DNA of 64,000 bases from Balamuthia mandrillaris (taxonomy: Eukaryota > Discosea > Longamoebia > Balamuthiidae), in assembly GCA_031835245.1 (NCBI GenBank), contig JAVKOQ010000073.1, forward strand, positions 72,001 to 136,000. Direction: 5' to 3'. The notes under the pieces are model-generated. The model did no database searches. It had not been told where the DNA came from and was given only the letters and a program-made list of their open reading frames with translations. The position numbers and the translations under genes were made by a program. Shown here piece after piece: positions 1 to 11,383 of this stretch (the stretch's first letter is position 1; each line of letters opens with the position of its first letter).

Positions 1-265
1 GAGAGAGAGAGAGAGAGAGAGAGAGCCGTACAAAAAGGCCAATTCCAAAGTTAAGTTTGGCGATACTGCCATTAACGAACGTCCCGGTGAAGTTGCTTTG
101 CAAGGAAGCTTTGCCAACAAGGGACCCATTAATGTACAAACTAAAGGCAGGGAATGCTGTTCCGTTTGTTGGGGAAACAACCCACATGCTCAAAAGCGTC
201 GTAGCATTCACAATTATCTATAAAAGGGTTGAGTGATATGAAGAAAATCAATGGCAAAGAAAGGG

Positions 266-303
<38 letters not shown>

Positions 304-2435
304 AACGAGAAGAGAGGGAACACATACGCCAGTGGATGTGATTGTAGTTGTTGGGGCAGAGGGATAGGGACTAAGAGTTGCTTTCATACCCCAATTAGGA
401 TACATCGAGTATAGCTTTGGAATAACAACTGTATAGTCTCTTGTTAGACAACCAACTCAATATCAATAAAGTGGAGAGAGGGAGAGAATAAGAGGAAAGA
501 ATAAGAGGGGAGAGAGGGAGAGAGAACATTGCCAAGAGGAAGTATTCAACTGGATGGGAGAAGCCGATGGTATATCTTCTGGGTTGATGGTGTAATTCAA
601 GTATCCAGCTTGAGTTAGACTGTAAAACGCGCTATTGAGGACGTAGTCGCTGAGAAATGCCTGTGCGTGAGAATATTTAGTTGTGTCACTGTGAGTAGGC
701 AATGGTCCTGCTCTTCCAGCATAGGGCGCTCCTTGTGTTGCGTAAACTGTTCCGTTTAACGGCAGACTTACGAGTCCCTTTCCCATTACCTTTGTAGAAC
801 AGTAAGTTACAGAGGAAGGGAAGAAGAAGAACAAGAAGAAGAAGAAGAATAAGAGAGAGATCATTGCTAACCTCTTGCATCACGAGTCCATAATCGAAGA
901 AAAGGTCGGTATAAGGGATCGGTGCAGCCATGGGCAAGCTTTGCAGAGCAGCGTTAATGCTGGCTTGTCCCTGAGAGCTAAGTCCAGCAGCCATAGCATC
1001 TTCTATAGCATTTTTGATGTCGTGTTTGAAGAAATCTTTAATCTTGTTCAACACCCAACTGCAAAAACGACAGTCAACATATTTGCAAGCAGAACAAGAA
1101 GAAGAACAAGAAGAAGAACAAGAAGAAGAAAGAGCAGAAGAAGAAGAACAAGAAGAACAAGAAGAAGAAAAGCGTTACTCTAAATCACTGCCATGAAAGT
1201 CCATATCAAAGTCATCGATATCAACCTTGGCCTTACGCACGCCAACGATGGGTCGTCCATTCTTCACACTCGGCAGAAACAGCGCCGCCAAATCAACTTT
1301 GTTTTTAGTTTTAAAACGTCTTTTAGCCAAAACGAATAACACGCCAAAAGCCGAAAGTTAAAAAAAAACAAACAAACAACGCACACTTGAGCTTTATCTT
1401 GGCAGAGCCATGGGCGCTGGGATGAGGCCAGATGGACTCTTTGGCAGACCAGTCGCACTTCACCGTGGCTTTCACGTTTTTGCTGGTGGCGGCGTTGGTT
1501 TTTGATGAACAGAAAAAAAGATAAGAAAAATTAGAAAAAAAAAAGAAAAAAAGTTAATATTACCGTGCACAATCAAGTTTTTCCGAATTTCTGGGTTTAT
1601 CCATATTTTCTCACATAGAACAAGTGGGAAAAAAAGTATTTTGGAAAAACTTGAAAGTGCTGGGTAATAATAAATAATAAAAATAGAATAGAAAAAATAT
1701 AAAAATATAATAATAATATAACAAATATAACAAATATAAAAAATATACAAATATACAAATAAAAAAATAAAAAATAAACAAATATAAAAATATAAAAAAA
1801 ATATTAAAAATATTAAAAATTAAAATATTAAAATATTAAAAATATATAAAAAATTTAAAAATTTAAAAAGAAAAGAAAAAGAAAAAGAAAAGAGAGAAAG
1901 GAAGCAAAACGCACAAGCCAAGAAGGATGCCGCTGGCGTCCAGGATGACCCTAACGTTCTCGGCAGGGGGCAGGGCCACCTCCACCTCGATGTGCTTCAC
2001 CTTGTAGTCGATGCTGCTCTGGGAGCCCTTCTGGTCGGGCACGCGCAGGCGGAGGACGGCCGGGTGGAGGCCCTCGCGATAGGCGCCGTAGGCCCGCTCC
2101 GCCACGAACTCTGCCCCTCGTTGGGAGAGGGCCGCGGCGAGGCCGGCAAAAGGGGGAGAAGAAGCGGCGGCCCAGGAGGAGGAGGAGGAGGGAGCGAACG
2201 GAACGCCTGGGCAGATCACCTCAGCGACCGCTGCTGCTTCTTGATGAGCAAGAGAGGAGGAGGGGATGGTGGAAGTGATGGCGATGGGTTTGAGTGCGGC
2301 AGGAGAGGAGGAAGAGGAAGGAGGGATGGAGGAGAGAAAGAGGAGAAGAGAGGAGAGGCCAAGGAGAGAGGAGAGGCCAAGGAGAGCGGTGGATGCTGAA
2401 GAGGAGGAAGAAGAAGAAGAGAGTCTGCTACGCAT
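1..2435 (-). CDS. BPI/LBP/CETP-family lipid-binding protein, 3' part beyond window
   Basis: The family binds lipids such as bacterial lipopolysaccharide and is usually secreted. The start at 2435 (M-R-S-R-L) precedes a Ser-rich stretch and a Leu-rich signal-peptide-like segment, then the N-terminal BPI fold: G-L-A-A-A-L-S-Q-R-G, and V-R-V-I-L-D-A-S-G spliced to F-K-N-V-K-A-T-V-K (acceptor near 1483). Further exons read K-I-K-D-F-F-K-H-D-I (about 1054-880), then F-L-S-D-Y-V-L-N-S-A-F-Y-S (about 800-530), the typical BPI central motif. C-terminal exons at about 464-330 and 214-26 carry A-F-S-L-Y-I-N-G-S-L. The first intron (about 1484-1923) is extremely A+T-rich. The end of the gene lies left of position 1. 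Exon edges are my reading of GT-AG sites. Known family members defend against bacteria; a defensive or prey-lipid role here is inference. Confidence 0.8.
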
Positions 2436-2523
2436 CTTTTGGTCCTTTTTCTTCAAAGTGCACTTTGAAAGCAACCAACTTGTCGAACCAAAACGAAGGG
2501 GTTAGGTCCAACGGAAAAGGTTT

Positions 2524-2581
2524 TTGTCTCAGAAGACTGAAGAGAGGGTGTGTGTGTGTGTGTTGTGGTCTTCTGAGACAA
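2524..2581. repeat. Inverted repeat around a GT-rich loop
   Basis: A perfect 14-bp inverted repeat (TTGTCTCAGAAGAC at 2524-2537 and its complement at 2568-2581) flanks a 30-nt loop containing a (TG)n run. It lies in the 537-bp space between the divergent BPI-like and PPP1R21-like genes, so it could be a regulatory site or part of a transcript leader. Nothing else was recognised in 2436-2972. Confidence 0.6.
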
Positions 2582-2972
2582 GTGTAGATGTTTTATGGCG
2601 TTACGCGGCTGGCTCATGCACTCATTTCTTCAAGTTACTTGGCGATAAAGGGGAATTGGAGCGAAGCAACTATTTGAATAGTTGCCCAATGGAAGGCATC
2701 CTATCGGATTGTCGCTCTTTTTTTGGATAAAATATGCGTGATAGTTGTCGATATGCAATAAAAGTTTCCCCATTTAGGAAACGACGCGAATAGATATCCG
2801 ATTATCGATGCCGTGCAACCAATTTTCTTTATCATTGTGGAAAATTGTCGACATTTATCGCCCTCTGAAAAGAAAGAAAAGACAACAAAGAAAGGTGAGG
2901 AGACACGCTCTCCCCCTTCGCCTCTCTTCTCTTCTCTCGTTGCTTCCTCGGGAAGGAGTGGACTGGTCCACC

Positions 2973-3305
2973 ATGGCTTCCAACCCCTACTTTGGTGCTC
3001 CAACACCACCACGCACTCCCAACGGCACGGCCTTTGGAGGAGCCGCTGCTTCCTCCTCCAACAATCCTCCGCTCCTGCTTCATCCCTCTCCCTCGGCTGC
3101 CTCTTCCAGCTCCGCCTCGCCGGCTTCCTCCGCCTCGCCCGCCTCCTCCCCCTCCGTCTCGGCGCCCTCCACCCCCGTCCTCTCCCTGGAGGAGCGCTAC
3201 GCAAAGCTGGTGGAGGCCTACAAGAAAATCAAGCAGCAAAACTCTCTCTTGAAACAAGCCGTTCTTCAGGTCTTTTTTTCCCTGTTGTTGTTCTTCTTGT
3301 TGTTC

Positions 3306-3337
<32 letters not shown>

Positions 3338-5514
3338 CTTCTTGTTCTTCTTCTTCTTCTTCTTCTTCTTCTTCTTCTTCTTCTTGTTCTTCTTCTTCTT
3401 CTTCTTCTTCTTCTTCTTCTTCTTCTTCTTCTTCTTCTTCTCCTTCTCTCCTTCTCCTGCTTCTTTCTTCGTTGGTTAACTTTGTTTTGATTAAAAAAAA
3501 AAAGGGAAGAGAAGGGCTAAGAGCAGAGGAGAAGAAGAGAGAGGTGGTGGAAGAGCGCACCAAAGAGGTGGAGAAGGAGCTGCGCGCCGCCACGGAGGAG
3601 AACGGCATGCTCAAGTTCCACAACAATAACCTCAGCAAAAAAATATTGGCCCTTCAGGAGACCTTCAAAGAGGTGCTTTTCCTCTCTCCTCTCGCTCTTC
3701 TTCTTCTTCTTCTTCTTCTTCTTCTTCTTCTTCTTCTTCTTCTTCTTCTTCTTCTTCTTCTTCTTCTTCTTCTTGTTCTTCTTCTTCTTCTTCTCTCCTT
3801 CTCTCCTTCTTCTCCTGTCTTCCACACTCTTCTTGTAGTTTTTTTTTCGGTTCATGTCTCCTCATGTTTGTGTATTTGAAACGAGCACAGCAACAAAGCT
3901 CGGGTGAAGGTGCAGGCTGGTTCAGGTCTGGTGCAAAACAAGAGCTACTAAAAAAGAGAGAAGAACTCTCAGTATTGAAAGGAGAACTTTTGGCTAAAAT
4001 CTCTGAAAATGGTTTTTTCTTTCTCTTCTTCTCATTTCTTCTTCTTGTTCTTCTTCTTCTTCTTGTTCTTCTTCTTCTTCTTCTTCTTCTTCTTCTTCTT
4101 CTTCTTCTTCTTCCTCTTCTGCTTCTTGTTCTTCTGCTTCTGCTTCTTCTATTTCTTCTTTCTTGTAACGTTTTTTCTACTACAAACGAAACAGAAATGT
4201 TGAATAACAAAATATTTGAGTTGGAACGGTCACACAGAGCAACAGTGGAACTGCTTGAAAAGAAGATGAAAGGCATTAAACAGAACGAACAAAAGCTGAG
4301 GGACAGTATGGACGAGCAGATGCACGCTCATCAGAGGCTTGTTGCTGTACTTTCACAGGAACGAGAGGACTTAGCGGGAAAAGCTTCCATGCTGCAAGAT
4401 AGTCTTTCTAGGTTGCGTTTTCTACCTGTTGTTCTATTCTCACTCCCCTCTCTCTCTCTTCTGGTTCTTGTGCCGTATGTTCCGTCTTCTTCTTCTCACT
4501 CTCGAACCACAGAACCCAAAATTTGATGAAAGAAAGAGAAGCAGCAATGACACAGATACAAGAAAAGTTAACAGGAGATCTCAAGCGTTCAAAACTTATT
4601 CTGAAGAACAAAGTCCTCTTTGATGACACCCGAGTGGAGCGGTTCAATCTTCGAAACGTTCCCGCTTTCGACTCTTCATTGGAGAGGAAGAAAGTGGAGA
4701 TGGCCCAACAATGGATTAAATTGTTTGAACAGTTTGTTCAAAACTCTGCCGATTACTTCTCTGCCTTTCATGAGAGACTTCTGCTGATGAACAAAAGCAC
4801 AACTATCTCCAATGATTTGCGTAATGTCAATAGAAAGGTATGCCTTCCTTCTCTTGTTTCTTTAGGCCTTTCCTTGTTCTGCTTTTTTCTTCCAGCTTCT
4901 AAAATGCTTTGGATTCGCGTTTTTCTTTTTTGATTCCAACAGGTGATATTGGTGATACCATCACATGCAAAGTATCTCACACAAGTTTATACTGCTCTTA
5001 ATGACTTACTACAACAATCGCAAGATGTTATAACAAAGCAGCATGTTGCCCTTGATCCCGAACAAAGCGTACGAGTTTTTCTCTTTTCTAGCATTTGAGA
5101 CAAAGCACAAATCTTTCTAACATAATATATTTTATTATTTTGGGTACTAGGCGGAAGTCATTCGAACGTTGCAACGATTTGTCCTCTTCAACAAAAAGTT
5201 GCTCACATATCAGCAAATGAGATTAACGGAAGAATCCAGACAAGAGAGTTGCGAAGAGGCCATCAAAACACGCAACGAAATGTTGCAGCAGACACACATC
5301 GCCTTTCACGCCGCATTAGAAAAACTTAACTCTTATGTTGCTCTTGCTTTGCAACCTGCAAACGGTATTTTTTTTTCGTCATTTGTTTGTTCTTTGACAT
5401 TACTGATCTCAACTGATGCAGAGAGAAGCCAACGAAAAGCGAGTCCCAGCAATCGCATGTACATTCTGAAGCAAGTTTATCATTGTCTGTGTAGTCTTAA
5501 CCAAATCTATAAAA

Positions 5515-5550
<36 letters not shown>

Positions 5551-7395
5551 CAAGCACAACTAAATGATGCAAATTTTGAAAATACAGCATTTACTGAGCA
5601 GCTCTCTTCAAAGATCACTCTCGAACACAAAAATCCATTTATGTTGCCTGCTCTGAAGAGCGTAAACGAGCGGTTAGAGCAACAAGCATCTTCCGTCATG
5701 TCCCTCTTTGGCAAAATGGTGCAATCCTTGGAGGCTTTTCTTACTTTGTTGTACACCCCTGTTCCTTACCCCGTTCGTGGTGCAAAGGTACCTTTGTTGT
5801 TCTATATCTAGCTTTTCTTGTGTTGCACTTCCTTTAAATGATATTACTACTGTCACCAGGTTGAGGAAGTTACGGATGCATCGCTATTCGAAACTGAGGC
5901 AAGGGGACGCAGTTATTTACAACTGCTGAATGGAAGTATAGGCGGTAAAGAGCGGCCGCACGTGCCCTACATTACCGCTGTACAAAACCAACAAACCATC
6001 GTTCAGTTCGAACAGCGCAAACGACAGTATCTTCTCAAGATACAAAACATAACAAGTAATCATGACATTCCCTTTTCTTGTTTCTCTTTTTTTGTGTAAC
6101 ACAATATACTTTTCTCAGAACAAAAGGAACACTTTGAACAAGAAAAGCTGCGGCTGCAGTTGGAGTTGGCAACTACGAAAGACTCCCTCGCCTCGAAACA
6201 ATCGCGGCTCAATGCACTATTGGAGGAACTGGCTTCCACTCGCCAAATGCTTCAACAACTGGTTCGCACTTATTCTAATTCCCTAACTTCCATTTTCTTT
6301 TCCGCTCCGTTTTGCTTTTGCCTCTATTAGTATTACTTTGTTAGAGCAATTTTTTAACCACATTATCTTAATAACGTTTGTTAACTTATTAGAGAGCAAC
6401 ATATGTGAAAGTGAAGAATGATGCAGCTTCTTCTCCACAAATGTTGGCCACTCTCGATAGTGTATTACAACGCACGGAAGAGATGGGACAACGTGGTAGC
6501 GGCCCGGACCTTCCCTCCGTCCATAATCCTGAACAAGAAACAGCCAGTTCTAACGACGTAACGCCTTGCACATCCAATCAAGAATCGTCATCTGTACATG
6601 CTTCTCTCTCTCTCTGTCTCTCTCTTACCCCCACTCTCACTCTTACTCTCACTAATGCAAAACAAAACAGGAGAATGGATATGTTTTAGAAGAAGAGATT
6701 CAGGAAGACGTTGGAGCGAGCCAAGAAGTGGTGGCGGAGGAGGTTGTGGAAGAGGCAAGAGAAGACGAAGAGGGAGCTGAGGATACGTCTCCAGAAGAGA
6801 TTATCGCAGGTGAGCAAGGGGCCAACGCCAAGAAGTTCACCATGATTGTGATGGACGAAAGCGGCGCTCAATCTGACGTATGTATTTCTGTTCTCTATTT
6901 TCTCTTTCTTGGGCATTTGCACTAATTTTTCTCCTTAAGTCATTGAACCTTTCTGCGGAAGACCGAGAGCGCGAGATGGCAGTGAAGAAGTTCTACGAAG
7001 CAAAAGAAAACCAATTATTAGCCCAGGTGCTTTACCTTCTCTTTTCCCTTCCTTCCTTTTCACTGTCTTTCGTCTCATTGTTGTTTTTTACAAAGATAAA
7101 AGCAGCAGACCAAAAAGCAATCGAGTTCTACGAAGAGTTAACACGGGCGTTGAAGTCCCTCGAGACAACAGAACTTCAACGCGACGAACTGTTGGAGAAA
7201 TGCGTGGAGGCAGAAAAGGCGTTGGAGGCGGTGAAGGACGAGTTGGAGCTGACTCGCACTCAATACGAAGGCCAGATGAGAATCTTCTCGGAGCACATCG
7301 CCAGCTTGAACGATAAGTTGATGGCGCAGGAAGAGAAGCTCGTCACCTATCAACGCGCGGCGAAAGCAGCTGCGGGAGGCAATAAAGGCAAATAA
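2973..7395 (+). CDS. PPP1R21: PPP1R21 homologue (KLRAQ-motif protein, FERRY complex subunit)
   Basis: In animals PPP1R21 (Fy-2) is a long coiled-coil subunit of FERRY, a Rab5 effector linking early endosomes to mRNAs; it also binds PP1. The start at 2973 sits in CCACCATGG. After a Ser/Ala/Pro-rich leader comes the KLRAQ-like segment (L-E-E-R-Y-A-K-L-V-E-A-Y-K-K-I-K-Q-Q-N, about 3187-3240). The middle exon at 4524 carries K-V-L-F-D-D-T-R-V-E-R-F-N-L-R-N-V-P, close to animal K-V-P-F-N-D-T-K. The C-terminus (6940-7395) matches the family: F-Y-E-E-L-T-R-A-L, then T-R-T-Q-Y-E-G-Q-M-R-I-F-S-E-H-I-A-S-L-N-D-K-L, ending Lys-rich like the animal protein. About a dozen introns hold TTC or CT repeats, for example 3270-3510, 3700-3795, 4030-4165 and 5517-5548. 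Neighbour: convergent with a GTPase-FYVE gene. The alternative, a generic coiled-coil protein, is unlikely given both conserved ends. Confidence 0.85.
3280..4165 (+). repeat. Intronic TTC/TTG trinucleotide tracts
   Basis: Three long pyrimidine-rich tracts occupy introns of the PPP1R21-like gene: about 3285-3450 (TTG then TTC units), 3698-3795 (TTC) and 4030-4150 (TTC with TTG and TGC variants). They translate into poly-Leu or poly-Phe reading frames that are not real proteins. The exons between them keep the coiled-coil reading frame. Confidence 0.9.
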
Positions 7396-7510
7396 GAGAG
7401 CACAGGTTTTTATAAATAATTTTTTTTGGAGAACATTTGTTAGGAACGGAATGGAAGGAGAGAAAAGCATGTGAAAGCAAGAATGGGAACGAAGAAAGAG
7501 CAAAGGAAAG

Positions 7511-9311
7511 TCATTGAAGGATGGGAGAGCAGGCAAAGCAGAGGCATTGATGGATGAAGAGGATGGGTTTGCAGTCCTCGCATATGCGCACGCTTTTCTT
7601 GTCGAAGCTCGTGTGAGGAATGCATTGTCGCGTGGCCGTACAGTCGCCACAATACAGTTGGCCACATCTGTTTTGTTGTCGTTTTAAGTGTGAGCAAAAA
7701 CAAAACCCCAAACATTAAAAAAAACAAGAATGAAAGATACCTGCGACAATGGTGTTTCTGCAAAGCACGACAACGACAAAGCACAACAGTGAAAGAATAT
7801 CAGTCACAACATTGATTAGGAGGAACGGAAAGCAAAGTAAAGGTGTACTCTATGCAAAACCGTGAACCTGGACCTACACTTGGTGCAAACTTCGGAGATG
7901 GCATCGTTCTGCCAAGGGTAACACTTGATCTGAATGGCTTCGTTGACGAAAGGCCCGCTCTTGCCGAGTTGCATGGTTTGGTAGGCTATCTTTTTCTTCA
8001 GCTGGAGAAGGTTGGCTCCCAAAGAGGTGAACAGGCGGTTCACTTGCTGTATGTTTTTCTTGGAGGAGAGAGCTACCCAATGCTGACATCTCCACTTCTC
8101 TGCGCAGTGCATTCCTTTCTGGTGTTGTAGTTGTTGTTAAATTAAACGAATGACGGGAAGAAAGAAGAAAGACGGAGAAGAAGGAAGGAGAAGGAAGAAT
8201 GCAGAAGGAATAAAAGCAAGAAGAAAGAACCTCATGGGCAAGAGGAAGAGGAGGAGCAAGATCGCCCATCAACTCTTGGCTGGCAGGATCTCGTTGAATT
8301 TCGTACATGTCAGCTTTGGTTGCCACTATGTAAATAATGAGGTTTTCGGGTGCCTTCTCCCGAAGTTGAGCTATCCAAAACTTCACTTTTGACTGTTGAT
8401 AATAGCTGTTAGTTCGGTTTATCAGTAAAGGGAATAGAGAGGGAAAAGAGAAGTTACAAGATTGGCAGGGCGATCGTAAAAGAGTATAGCGGCATGTGCA
8501 TCGGCGCAATAAATCTTGTTCATGCAGTCATATTGTTCTGCTCCAGCTGGAACAGGGAAAGGAGAGATTGGGAGTCTTAAGTTATTGAACAAAATAAAAG
8601 AGGGAGGGGAAGTAGGCAATCGTTACATGTGTCCCAAAGTTCCAGGTTAACAGTGTGCGATCCTAAGTCGAACTCCTTATACAAAAATGCAGCTGCAAAG
8701 TTATGAGTATCCAAAAGGGTAAGTGTTAACCGTTTTTTAAATGTAAAGTGAGGGTTAGAGAGAGAACCTCCTAGCGTGGAAATAGTGGATTGGGTGGTTT
8801 TGCCTTGAGTCCACGTCAGCGCCAGAGAAGACTTTCCTGTATCTTGAGCTCCTAACATTATCACCTTTTATTAGAAAGGAAAACAAGAATGGTCAGCCAT
8901 AGATAGAAGAGAAGAGAGAAGGGAGAACGAGTGAGCGAGCACATGAGAGGGAGAGAGAGGAGAAAAGGAGAGAAAAGACAGAAGGAACAGAATTAGTTAC
9001 TTTAAACATGTGATGTTTGCCTATTTGCTGTTGAGCATCATAGAGCACTATTTCTTCTTCGACTGTGGTGCGTAAGCTCTCATCAATATTCAACCGGTCC
9101 ATTTCTTCCTGAACTTCCAGCTCTGCTTCTTTGTTGTCGTGGCACTCTTTGGCGATGAAGTTGGTGCAAAGGTATTTTAAGTCATCCACGTAACTTCCTT
9201 GTCTTAAAGAATCAACGCATGATGTATCTGTTAATAATAGATAACAGGTTAATAAACATTTGTTTTCGTCATCTCAAAGAGTGCAGAGAGAGAGAGAAAC
9301 AGAGAGAGAGG

Positions 9312-9360
<49 letters not shown>

Positions 9361-10089
9361 GCACTATAAAGCCAGTGAGACATTGTTTGCTAATTTAGGT
9401 GATGTAATGAAGAAAAAACAGTTAGAATTCAAATACAAGAGGGAACAAGACGATGGACAGATGCTGATGGATAGCTTACTTCAGGATTGCTGATGGCTCC
9501 CATGATAACGAGAGGTTTAACACACTTTGCCTGAAGATTCTTGTTGGAGTGAGTGGCCCAATGCAACGCTGTTGTTCCTTTCTTGTCCTTTACCGCCAAC
9601 AACTTTTGAAACTGCTTCTTGTTGTTGGAGCGCACCACTTGTTCCTTAAGAAACTGCCAATCCATCTTCAACCATTCGTTGAGCGACTTTTCTCCTTCTT
9701 TCTCTTCCTTCTCTTCTTCTTTTCTGTCGAGTTCCTCTCTTTGTTTTTCCTCCTCTTCTCTTTGTCGTTCTTCCAAGTCACTCTTTTTCTTTTTGTTTAT
9801 TCGCTCTTCTTCTCCTCGTTCTTGTCCTTCCTTTGCTTCGGTTGTTGCCGGTTCTGTGTTGCCATTGCTTACATCGAGTTGTTCTGGGTGCTCGTGCATA
9901 TAAATGGCCTCACGTTGTTCTTTTTGAGTGGCCGCATCTTTTTCTTTGGCGAATGATGAGAGAAGGATATACAAACACTCCTCGTGATTTGCTGGTGCTT
10001 TCATAACGGCGTGCAACGGAGTAGCTCCTTTCTTGTCTTTTGTTGCTACCTTAATTGTTTGTTGTTTATTAGTACAGCAAGAGAGATGA

Positions 10090-10120
<31 letters not shown>

Positions 10121-10160
10121 GAGAGAGCATTGGGAGAGGGAGAGCTAGAAGAGAAGAGAG

Positions 10161-10191
<31 letters not shown>

Positions 10192-10447
10192 CGGGGAAGA
10201 GAAAGAGAAGCCAAAAAGAAGAAAACTCTTACTCTAGCGCCATGAGTGAGCAGGAAGTGAAGAGTTCTAGGTTCACCCGCCTCGGCGGCAAGGTGCACCA
10301 CTGAAGTGGGCAAAGAGCGATTCTGCAACACTTTCTCAAAGGAAAAGGCGGCCTCCACTTGGTCAAACCATCCTTCCAGCTTCTTCTTCGCCTCTCCTTC
10401 CTCTGGGAAAATAAATACCATGTGTAAGCGAGAAAGAGCAAAGAGCA

Positions 10448-10478
<31 letters not shown>

Positions 10479-11383
10479 CAAGGGAGAACAGAGAGCAGAA
10501 GCAGAGAGCAGAGAGCAGAGAGCAGAGAGCAGAGAGCAGAGAGCAGAGAGCAGAGAGAGAGAGCAGGAGCAGAGAGCAGAGAGCAGAGGCAGAGCAGAGG
10601 CAGAGGCAGAGAGCAGAGAGCAGAGAGCAGAGAGCAGAGCAGAGAGCAGAGAGCAGAGAGAGCAGAGAGCAGAGAGCAGAGAGCAGAGAGCAGAAGAGAG
10701 CAGAGAGCAGAGAGCAGAGAGCAGAGAGCAGAGAGCAGAGAGCAGAGAGCAGAGAGCAGAGAGCAGAGAGCAGAGAGCAGAGAGCAGAGAGCAGAGAGCA
10801 GAGAAGAAAGCAGAAGCGGTGAGAAAGGAGAAGAGAAAGCAAAGAAGAGAAAAAAGTTACGGTCAGCGGCTCTTCGGCGGCGCTCCCAAAGTTTGCCCTG
10901 CCTGTAAACCTGCAACAAGCACTTCTTCTTCTCGGCGTCCTTCATGTGGGCGTTGGCGCAGAGCAAGTGGTAGAGGGTGGTGCTGTCCACCAATCGAACG
11001 GCCGAGCGAACGCCGGAGGAGGAGGGCGAGGTAGCGGGAGAGCCCGAAGAGGGAGGAGGAGACGAGGGGGCAGCCAGCTCAGAAGAAGAGAACGGTTCCG
11101 TCGCACTGGCAGAAGCAGCAGAGGAAGGAGGGGAAGAAGAGGAGCTCTGCTCCTCGTAGAGCTGCGACAGAGAGAACGTGATGGCGGAGAAGACGCTGAG
11201 GAAGCGCTCCTTGGTGTAGCCCTGGGCGGCCTGGAAGAGGATGCCCAAAAGTTTGTCGGCGGAAGCGCCGCCGCTGCCGCTGCCACCGCCACCCGCGGCG
11301 GCGATGCTGCAGGCCGCAGCAGGGGAAGACAAAGTCGTCGCTGAGCTAGGCGAGGAGGAGGAGGAGGAGGCAAGGCTCTCCAT
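7511..11383 (-). CDS. Ankyrin repeat - Rab-like GTPase - FYVE finger fusion protein
   Basis: Start at 11383; Ser/Ala-rich N-terminus. A structured N-terminal region (about 11290-10870) is followed, after a long repeat intron, by ankyrin repeats: V-H-L-A-A-E-A-G-E-P-R-T-L-H-F-L-L, K-K-G-A-T-P-L-H-A-V-M, then K-K-G-T-T-A-L-H-W-A-T-H-S. A Lys/Glu-rich coiled segment lies between repeats 2 and 3. The GTPase has G1 G-A-Q-D-T-G-K-S (about 8860), G3 W-D-T-S-G-A-E-Q spliced across 8560-8632, G4 T-K-A-D (about 8300) and G5 A-L-S-S-K. The C-terminal FYVE finger has W-Q-N-D, C-T-K-C, R-K-H-H-C-R-R-C-G, C-G-D-C, R-I-C and C-E-D-C, ending at 7511. FYVE domains bind PI3P on endosomes, so an endosomal switch protein is likely. 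No prenylation motif is seen; FYVE may replace it (inference). The convergent PPP1R21-like gene ends 115 bp away. Confidence 0.8.
7741..7757 (-). other. 17-nt microexon encoding the FYVE core
   Basis: On the minus strand the sequence reads ...CTTTGCAG, then AAACACCATTGTCGCAG (17 nt), then GTATCTTTC, giving a perfect acceptor and donor. The upstream exon ends at 7849 in phase 0 (...L-H-R). Joining through this exon gives L-H-R-K-H-H-C-R then R-C-G-Q-L, which restores the family signature exactly. Without it the FYVE finger lacks its PI3P-binding basic motif and the frame is lost. Confidence 0.85.
9281..9360. repeat. (GA)n microsatellite in an intron
   Basis: An almost pure GA run of about 70 nt lies in the intron between the ankyrin part and the GTPase part of the fusion gene. 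It reads CT on the coding strand. Confidence 0.9.
10490..10806. repeat. Heptamer (GAGAGCA)n tandem repeat
   Basis: More than 300 bp of near-perfect 7-bp units, with a few 3-, 5- and 6-bp slips, lies in the first intron of the ankyrin-GTPase-FYVE gene. Shorter (GA)n tracts at 10092-10116, 10162-10190 and 10450-10478 flank it. The heptamer reads TGCTCTC on the coding strand. The open frames across it (poly Leu-Cys-Ser or Glu-Ser-Arg) are repeat artefacts. Confidence 0.9.
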
